In this document: in pieces, positions 59,101 to 64,000 of the stretch
Position numbering within the stretch: the first letter of the stretch is position 1
Layout: the number at the start of each line of letters is the position of its first letter
From: an uncultured Bacteroidales bacterium
GTDB lineage: Bacteria; Bacteroidota; Bacteroidia; Bacteroidales; Muribaculaceae
Length of the DNA: 64,000 nt
Assembly (NCBI GenBank): GCA_902776835.1
Contig: CACYRK010000001.1
Coordinates: 62,001 to 126,000 of the forward strand
Reading direction: 5' to 3'
Position numbers and translations under genes: made by a program
Notes under the pieces: model-generated
Told to the model about the DNA's origin: nothing
What the model saw: the letters and a program-made list of their open reading frames with translations, nothing else
The model's database searches: none

Positions 59101-60936
59101 TTATCGGATGACCTTGGTGGCGGTGGTGGTGTCGTCGCTGTAGCGGGTTACCACGATGTTTACGCCATCGAAGGGCTCGCTGCTGGCCACACCGGTAAGG
59201 TTATAATAGGTGCAGCCGATAGCCTGCTTGTCGGCCTCGGGCTGGGCGATGCCCGTCTGGGGCACCGGGACGAAGCGGAGCATGGGAGCCACGGCGAGCG
59301 ACAGCGGGTCGTCGACATTCTGGTACCAACTGCCGGTCTCCAGATAATTGTAGTTGGCGTCCTCGTCATACACGAAGTGGTAGCCAGTGCATTTCTCGCC
59401 TGCGCCACGGCGACACAGCAGGATAGCGATGTCGTCGGCGTTATCATTGGGGAAGGGGCCAATCACGGCGAAGAACTCGGTGCCAGCAGGGATGTCGATG
59501 GGCTCGTCGAAGACAAACTCAGTGGCATTGATTGTGGTGGGGTCGTAGGCCAGGTCGCCAGCCTTCACACTGGTGCTGCCCAGCACCTCGGCGGGCATGC
59601 CATCGTCGCCCACGGTCATAATCTTCATCTCAATGTCGGCATCGGTTGAGCCGGCAGTGGTCTTGCCGAAGTACACATTCACCTTCGAGATTTGGGCGTC
59701 GGTGAGCGGGGCGTCGAAGTGCTCGGCAAACTCGCCCATTCCCAGCCAGTTGGTACCGGCATAGTTGCCATACCAGCCCATCTCCATCATCATCAAGTCG
59801 CCGTTTTCCTCGGGAGCGATGTTCCAGACTTCCTGCTCACCGCCAGCCTGAATGGCCGTGTTGACATATTCGTCGACACTCGAGCCCACGTCGTTGGCGA
59901 CCTCGAGTTTCAGTCCGTAGGTGCCTTCTTGCAGATAGGTCACGATGGGATTCTGCAGCGTGCTGGTGGCGATGTCGGTGCCGTCGAAGGTCCACAGCCA
60001 CGAGGTGGGGAAGCCTGTCGAGGCATCCTTGAAGGTCAGAGGCACATCGGTGGGGACAAACATCATCACCCACGGCGAGAGATATGCGCCGTCGGGCATG
60101 CCCACATGGGCCACGGGAGCCTCGGCATGCACCACGACATAAGCGTCGCGAGTCTTGGTCTCGGTGGCCGTGCCGTCGCTCACGGTGAGCGTCACGGCAT
60201 ACGAACCGGCGCTGTTGTAGGTCACGACGGGGTTCTGCTCGGTGCTGGACGCGGGTTCGCCGCCCTCAAAGGTCCAATCCCACGAGGTGACATTGCCGGT
60301 CGACATATCCTTAAAGTGAACGCTCTCGCCCACGTTGATATCGATGACGGCATCGTCGCCATCGTTGGCCTGCAGAATCTTGAAGCCGTCGATGGCCTCG
60401 TCCTCGCCGTAACTGCCTTCGTACACAAACGAGAACTGCACCTGCTTGCCGGCATAGTTGGCAAGGTCGACAGTGAAACGCTCCCAACTGGGGCCGTCGT
60501 AACCGGCGTCTTGCGCCCACATAAATTGGTCGATAAGCAGGGTCGAAACACCGTCGACAACGGCATAGAGTTTCCATGCGCCATACACCAGATAGATGCC
60601 GCTGGCATAGCAGTAAAACTCGAGCGTGCTGTTGGGCCTGATTTCGATAGCGGGCGAGGTGGCCACCTCGTTTTGCCCGCTGGAGTAGTCAAGAATCATC
60701 GAGGCACTGCTCGACGCATCCACGCTCTGGAACGACTGCGAGGGGTTGCCTATTCGCCACGTGCTACTGCTGGTCGACTGATAGGTCCAGGTAGCAAACT
60801 CATCGGCGTCGTCCCAGCCCATCTGGTAGTAGGGCACCGACGCCTCATCGGCCGAGAACGAGGCTGTCACACCCTGTCCCCAGGCGCTCAGCGCGGCCAC
60901 AGCGACACTGAGCATCAAAAGAGTAAATTTTTTCAT
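59101..60936 (-). CDS. Secreted PKD-domain surface protein
   Basis: A 611-residue exported protein. The signal peptide starts at ATG 60936 (MKKFTLLMLSVAVAALSAWG). A choice-of-anchor/jelly-roll-like domain (about 25-205) is followed by two PKD domains (about 205-370) with WDWTFEGGEPASS and WLWTFDGTDIATS, then a beta-rich domain. The end (YYNLTGVASSEPFDGVNIVVT) resembles a Por/type IX C-terminal sorting domain. Such proteins bind surface polymers. Promoter at 61004-60974. Confidence 0.8.
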   Translation of the reverse strand: MKKFTLLMLSVAVAALSAWGQGVTASFSADEASVPYYQMGWDDADEFATWTYQSTSSSTWRIGNPSQSFQSVDASSSASMILDYSSGQNEVATSPAIEIRPNSTLEFYCYASGIYLVYGAWKLYAVVDGVSTLLIDQFMWAQDAGYDGPSWERFTVDLANYAGKQVQFSFVYEGSYGEDEAIDGFKILQANDGDDAVIDINVGESVHFKDMSTGNVTSWDWTFEGGEPASSTEQNPVVTYNSAGSYAVTLTVSDGTATETKTRDAYVVVHAEAPVAHVGMPDGAYLSPWVMMFVPTDVPLTFKDASTGFPTSWLWTFDGTDIATSTLQNPIVTYLQEGTYGLKLEVANDVGSSVDEYVNTAIQAGGEQEVWNIAPEENGDLMMMEMGWYGNYAGTNWLGMGEFAEHFDAPLTDAQISKVNVYFGKTTAGSTDADIEMKIMTVGDDGMPAEVLGSTSVKAGDLAYDPTTINATEFVFDEPIDIPAGTEFFAVIGPFPNDNADDIAILLCRRGAGEKCTGYHFVYDEDANYNYLETGSWYQNVDDPLSLAVAPMLRFVPVPQTGIAQPEADKQAIGCTYYNLTGVASSEPFDGVNIVVTRYSDDTTTATKVIR

Positions 60937-60973
60937 ATGCACTAATTTTTAATAATTAATCAACTTTCTGCTG

Positions 60974-61004
60974 CAAAGTTAGCAATTCTTTTCAATTCAC
61001 CAAA
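60974..61004 (-). promoter_or_regulatory. Promoter of the PKD gene
   Basis: Minus strand TTTG (61004-61001), 19 bp, TAACTTTG (60981-60974). Confidence 0.7.
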
Positions 61005-61049
61005 CACTATTCAAACAAAAACATAAACGCTCCCCCGCCACCACAGTTG

Positions 61050-61130
61050 CTATAGCTCCTATAGTCTCTATAAATGCTATAATTGCTATTAATGCTATAA
61101 GTGCTATTAATGCTATAGTTGCTATAAAAA
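61050..61130. repeat. 9-bp CTATA minisatellite, nine perfect-period units
   Basis: CTATAGCTC, CTATAGTCT, CTATAAATG, CTATAATTG, CTATTAATG, CTATAAGTG, CTATTAATG, CTATAGTTG, CTATAAAAA, with no period slip. It lies in the 313-bp gap between divergent genes, upstream of the M16 promoter. Confidence 0.85.
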
Positions 61131-61172
61131 CCTACGGTCGAAGTTACTTTCGCTCGGAAATGCTCAAACAAG

Positions 61173-61204
61173 TTTGGCATTTCGCTCGCTTAATCGTAAC
61201 TTTG
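61173..61204 (+). promoter_or_regulatory. Promoter of the M16 protease gene
   Basis: TTTG (61173-61176), 20 bp, TAACTTTG (61197-61204), about 46 bp before ATG 61250. It supports that start over in-frame codons upstream. Confidence 0.8.
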
Positions 61205-61249
61205 CGGCGCTTTTTGCCGGCACTGTGGCCGGCGCACACATTATCTGTT

Positions 61250-62458
61250 ATGATTCACACGTTGTCAAACGGTATGCGGGTGGTGCTCACATGGCGCGAC
61301 TCGGATGTCACGTGGTGCGGCTTTGCCGTAGGCGCGGGAAGCCGCGACGAGCAGCCGGGGCACTACGGGCTGGCGCATTTTGTGGAACACACCCTGTTTA
61401 AGGGCACCACGCACCGCCGCGCGTGGCACATCCTGAACCGCATGGAGCGCGTGGGAGGCGAACTGAACGCCTACACCACCAAGGAGGAGACGATGATCTA
61501 CTCAATATTTGCCGGGGTGCACCTGGAGCGAGCCATCGAACTGATGGCCGACCTGGTGTGCAACTCGGTGTTTCCCGTCGACGAACTGATGCGCGAAAAG
61601 GACGTGGTGCTCGAGGAGGTGGCCTCATACCTCGACGTGCCCAGCGACGCCATCTACGACGACTTCGAGGACCTGATCTTTGCCGACACGGCGATGGGAC
61701 ACAACGTGCTGGGCTGCGAAAAGGACCTGCGCGCGCTCACCCAGCAGCACTGCCTCGACTATCTGCACCGCCTCTACACGCCCGACAACATGGTGCTATA
61801 CGCCGTGGGGCGCATCGACGAGAACCGCCTGCTGCGCCTCGCCGAGAAGCACCTGGGTGGCCTGCAACGCACGCTGCAGCGCATGCCGCGAGCCATGGGC
61901 GACACACCGACGCCGCAACGCCGCGAGGTGAAACTCGGATGCCACCAGGCACACACCATCGTGGGCACGCGGCTGCCGGGAATGTACGACGAGCGCCGTT
62001 TCGCACTGGCGCTGCTCAACAACATGCTGGGCGGGCCGGGCATGAACTCGCTGCTGAACGTGCAGTTGCGCGAGCGACGCGGATATGTCTACACCGTCGA
62101 GTCGACCTACACCGCATTCAGCGACTGCGGCCTGATGGAGATATACCTCGGCTGCGACCACAGCGACGTGCGCTCGAGTCTGCGCGTGATCGACCGCATC
62201 ACCGCCTCGCTGGCGTCGACGCGGCTGAGCGAGCGGCGTCTTGAGGCCGCCAAGCGGCAGTACTGCGGGCAGATGATGGTGGCCGCCGACAGCGCCGAGT
62301 TCACCGCAATGAACCTGGGCAAGAACGTGCTATACTACGGCAACGTCTCGACCATTGCCGACGCCATCGAGCGCATCCGTAGCGTCACAGCCGACCAGGT
62401 GCGCGACGTGGCACAACTCATCACCACCGACCATCTGTCGCAACTCACCTTTGTGTAA
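61250..62458 (+). CDS. M16-family (pitrilysin-like) zinc peptidase
   Basis: A 402-residue zinc metallopeptidase of the mitochondrial-processing/PqqF type. The inverted zinc motif HFVEH is at about residues 43-47, with the third ligand Glu in an LEEVAS helix about 75 residues later. The C-terminal domain includes RERRGYVYTVES. The processing of peptides is typical. The distance to the RiPP cluster (2.3 kb, opposite partner between) is too large to assign it to that system. Confidence 0.92.
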   Translation: MIHTLSNGMRVVLTWRDSDVTWCGFAVGAGSRDEQPGHYGLAHFVEHTLFKGTTHRRAWHILNRMERVGGELNAYTTKEETMIYSIFAGVHLERAIELMADLVCNSVFPVDELMREKDVVLEEVASYLDVPSDAIYDDFEDLIFADTAMGHNVLGCEKDLRALTQQHCLDYLHRLYTPDNMVLYAVGRIDENRLLRLAEKHLGGLQRTLQRMPRAMGDTPTPQRREVKLGCHQAHTIVGTRLPGMYDERRFALALLNNMLGGPGMNSLLNVQLRERRGYVYTVESTYTAFSDCGLMEIYLGCDHSDVRSSLRVIDRITASLASTRLSERRLEAAKRQYCGQMMVAADSAEFTAMNLGKNVLYYGNVSTIADAIERIRSVTADQVRDVAQLITTDHLSQLTFV

Positions 62459-62609
62459 CTCACGCTGTCAGTTAGTAACGTTTCTTGTACAGTAAACGCT
62501 CTTCATTTTGCGGTGTGCTTGCATTAATATGGTTAAAAAATATTAAAAGTGCATATAATTTTACACATAAGGCTTGTAAATACAAGATTTAGACTTAAAT
62601 TTGCACCGT

Positions 62610-62674
62610 GTTTTTCATGGTATTAGATTTAAGGTTAATTGAGATTGGTTGTCGTGAGACAATCAATTTTTTTT
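62610..62674 (+). ncRNA. Candidate short RNA with promoter and terminator
   Basis: In the 464-bp gap before the TPR-like gene. A promoter (TTG 62574-62576, 19 bp, TAAATTTG 62596-62603) is followed about 40 bp later by an intrinsic terminator: ATTGGTTGTC/GACAATCAAT (62644-62653 with 62658-62667), GTGA loop, then eight T residues. No ORF of note lies inside. It may be a small regulatory RNA or a short leader that always terminates. Confidence 0.45.
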
Positions 62675-62783
62675 GTACCCACCTCGCACCTCCAGCCCTT
62701 TCCCTCACCCCACCATAAAAGACAGCCACTTCGCGAAATTCGCATTTAAAACCCCCACAATAAAAGAGGGCCTCGCGGCCCCC

Positions 62784-62846
62784 ATTGTGCATTTACAAAG
62801 TTATGCATTGTGCATTATGCATTGTGCATTGAAAAAATGTGCATTG
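62784..62846. repeat. Tandem TGCATTAT/GTGCATT repeats
   Basis: The word ATTGTGCATT and variants recur five times in 60 bp (62784-62846). A single ATTGTGCATTAT also occurs at 48046-48057. Function unknown. Confidence 0.65.
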
Positions 62847-62922
62847 CCGAAAATCCCTTTTTCGAGGGGAAGGCTTGCACGCGTCGGGAATTTTGACGAA
62901 ATTTGCAGGCTGAACATTTATT

Positions 62923-63678
62923 ATGAATCTACTTGACGACATAGGACGCATTGCCGAGAACGAGCAGGCGCTGGTGAGCCAAAAGTGGCTCGAACAGGCG
63001 CTTGCCGAGCACCCTTACTGCACGCTGCCGCTGCTGATGTATCTCAAGCGCAACGGCACGGCGGGCCATGAGGGCGAACTGGCGCGCCTGGCGGTGATGT
63101 GCCCCGACCGACGCGCCCTGGCACTGCAACTGGGCAGCGATAGCGAGCAATTTGCCGACTTCTTCCCCGCCGAGGCTCCCGCACCGTCGCCCGACACATC
63201 CACGACGATCGACCGCTTCCTCAACAACTACGGCAACACCAGCGACAAGGAACTGGCCGCCATCGAGCAGGCCATCTTCAACCCCACGCCCGACTATGCC
63301 GACGTGCTCGCCGCGCAGGACGCGGGCAGCGACAGCCCGGCGGCAACGTCGCCCGAGGACGAACTTATCGCCAAGTTTATCGCCGAGAGCCAGGAGCGTG
63401 AGCGCCAGGTGACCAGCGCGCCGGCACAGCAGCACGTCGAGGCCAGCGAGACCGCCGAGGTGGCACACGACGTCATCGACAGCCCCACGGCGCACGACGA
63501 CTCGATGCTGAGCGAAAGTCTGGCAAAAAGTTACATCATGCGGCATAAATATGCCAAGGCGCTCGAAATTATTGAAAACATAAGTTTGAAATATCCAGAA
63601 AAAAGTATTTACTTTGCAGACCAAATTCGCTTTTTGCGGGTTTTGGCGCTGAATGAAAAACTGAAACAACAGCATTAG
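62923..63678 (+). CDS. TPR-like protein preceding secG
   Basis: A 251-residue protein of unknown function. The middle (about 85-180) is Ala/Pro/Ser-rich and charged with no motif. The last 50 residues (SESLAKSYIMRHKYAKALEIIENISLKYPEKSIYFADQIRFL) form one or two tetratricopeptide-like helices. In many Bacteroidetes a gene with this ending precedes secG, as here. No signal peptide. Confidence 0.65.
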   Translation: MNLLDDIGRIAENEQALVSQKWLEQALAEHPYCTLPLLMYLKRNGTAGHEGELARLAVMCPDRRALALQLGSDSEQFADFFPAEAPAPSPDTSTTIDRFLNNYGNTSDKELAAIEQAIFNPTPDYADVLAAQDAGSDSPAATSPEDELIAKFIAESQERERQVTSAPAQQHVEASETAEVAHDVIDSPTAHDDSMLSESLAKSYIMRHKYAKALEIIENISLKYPEKSIYFADQIRFLRVLALNEKLKQQH

Positions 63679-63810
63679 TAGCCTGTGCCAGAGGTGGTTG
63701 CGCATGTTGCCACTGATTACGGGCCGCCATGCAATGCGCTGTGGCTTGCCGTTGCTGAGGCGATTCGTAGAGGCGTCACAATGTTAAACAGTTAAAAACA
63801 AAATTAAATT

Positions 63811-64000
63811 ATGTATACAATTCTTGCAATTCTTATTGTCATCGCTTCGCTCCTGCTCGTGGGCGTAGTGCTGATTCAGAAATCGAAAGGTGGCGGTCTG
63901 GCCGCCAACGTTAGCGACTACAACAAGTTTGCCGGCGTGAGCCGCACCACCGACTTTGTCGAGAAGGCCACTTGGGCTCTCGCAATCTTCATCTGCGTGC
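63811..64000 (+). CDS. secG: Preprotein translocase subunit SecG, partial
   Basis: The first 63 codons of SecG, cut off by the right edge of the window. Two membrane segments with an Arg/Thr/Lys loop; the family stretch VLIQKSKGGGLAA is complete. It widens the SecYEG channel. Starts 132 bp after the TPR-like stop. Confidence 0.95.
   Translation, partial: MYTILAILIVIASLLLVGVVLIQKSKGGGLAANVSDYNKFAGVSRTTDFVEKATWALAIFICV

Noticed and set aside
59101..61249. Inclusion of the PKD and M16 genes in the RiPP cluster
   Set aside because: The PKD gene is on the opposite strand beyond a strong terminator-like hairpin, and the M16 gene has its own promoter after another intergenic array.
62784..62846. 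Possible CRISPR or att site in the TGCATT repeats
   Set aside because: The units are short, directly adjoining and have no spacers. No integrase gene is in the window.

Overview
The window reads as chromosomal DNA of a GC-rich member of the Bacteroidales, most likely Muribaculaceae or a close relative. The evidence is a SusC/SusD pair and several TonB-linked receptors, many promoters with the Bacteroidota -33 TTG / -7 TAnnTTTG pattern at about 20 bp spacing, the gene order yceD-rpmF-fabH with era and der nearby, the hemD-DUF4271 and rnpA-yidD-TatD neighbourhoods, and secG preceded by a TPR-like gene. Genus and species cannot be read from the sequence. All identifications are from reading motifs; no database search was run.

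Layout. 0-6.6 kb: phospholipid genes (psd, pssA, cut by the window edge), a candidate small RNA, a leucine-rich-repeat surface protein, tadA, an esterase, ansA and a CorC/HlyC-type membrane protein. 6.7-8.1 kb: an ATPase-nuclease gene between two 62-bp direct repeats. 8.2-24.9 kb: a SusCD system, a phosphodiester glycosidase-like protein, lgt, an acyltransferase, a TonB receptor with a DUF5689-type lipoprotein, and an orphan phage-type major capsid protein with a small partner gene. 25-39 kb: deoC, a GH3-type synthetase, a second AAA ATPase, two outer-membrane beta-barrel receptors, a HAD phosphatase, an acetyltransferase, a LytTR regulator, a third ATPase (ATPase-nuclease) between 70-bp direct repeats, and two tRNA-Asn genes. 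39-54.6 kb: an S41 protease, a dockerin protein, then a long housekeeping block (tatD-like, yidD, rnpA, hemD, DUF4271, LOG protein, der, era, fabH, rpmF, yceD), an acyltransferase lying between two copies of the yceD promoter region, a TrpB2-type enzyme and an alanine/sodium symporter. 54.8-59.0 kb: a peptide (RiPP) cluster. 59-64 kb: a PKD surface protein, an M16 protease, a second candidate small RNA, a TPR-like gene and secG.

The most interesting systems are these. (1) The RiPP cluster has a precursor with a twin-arginine signal and eleven cysteines in CXXX spacing, a radical SAM/SPASM maturase, a SPASM-like companion without the radical SAM cysteines, a small third protein, and its own TatA and TatC. 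It sits behind a threonine-codon-rich leader with mutually exclusive hairpins. (2) Three gene-sized cassettes are each bracketed by long direct repeats: two different ATPase-PD-(D/E)XK proteins, each with its own palindromic repeat, and one acyltransferase that has acquired a duplicated housekeeping promoter. (3) An isolated SU10/N4-gp56-type capsid protein carries an N-terminal membrane segment and has no other phage genes beside it except one small unknown protein. (4) A 9-bp CTATA-type minisatellite recurs at four intergenic sites.
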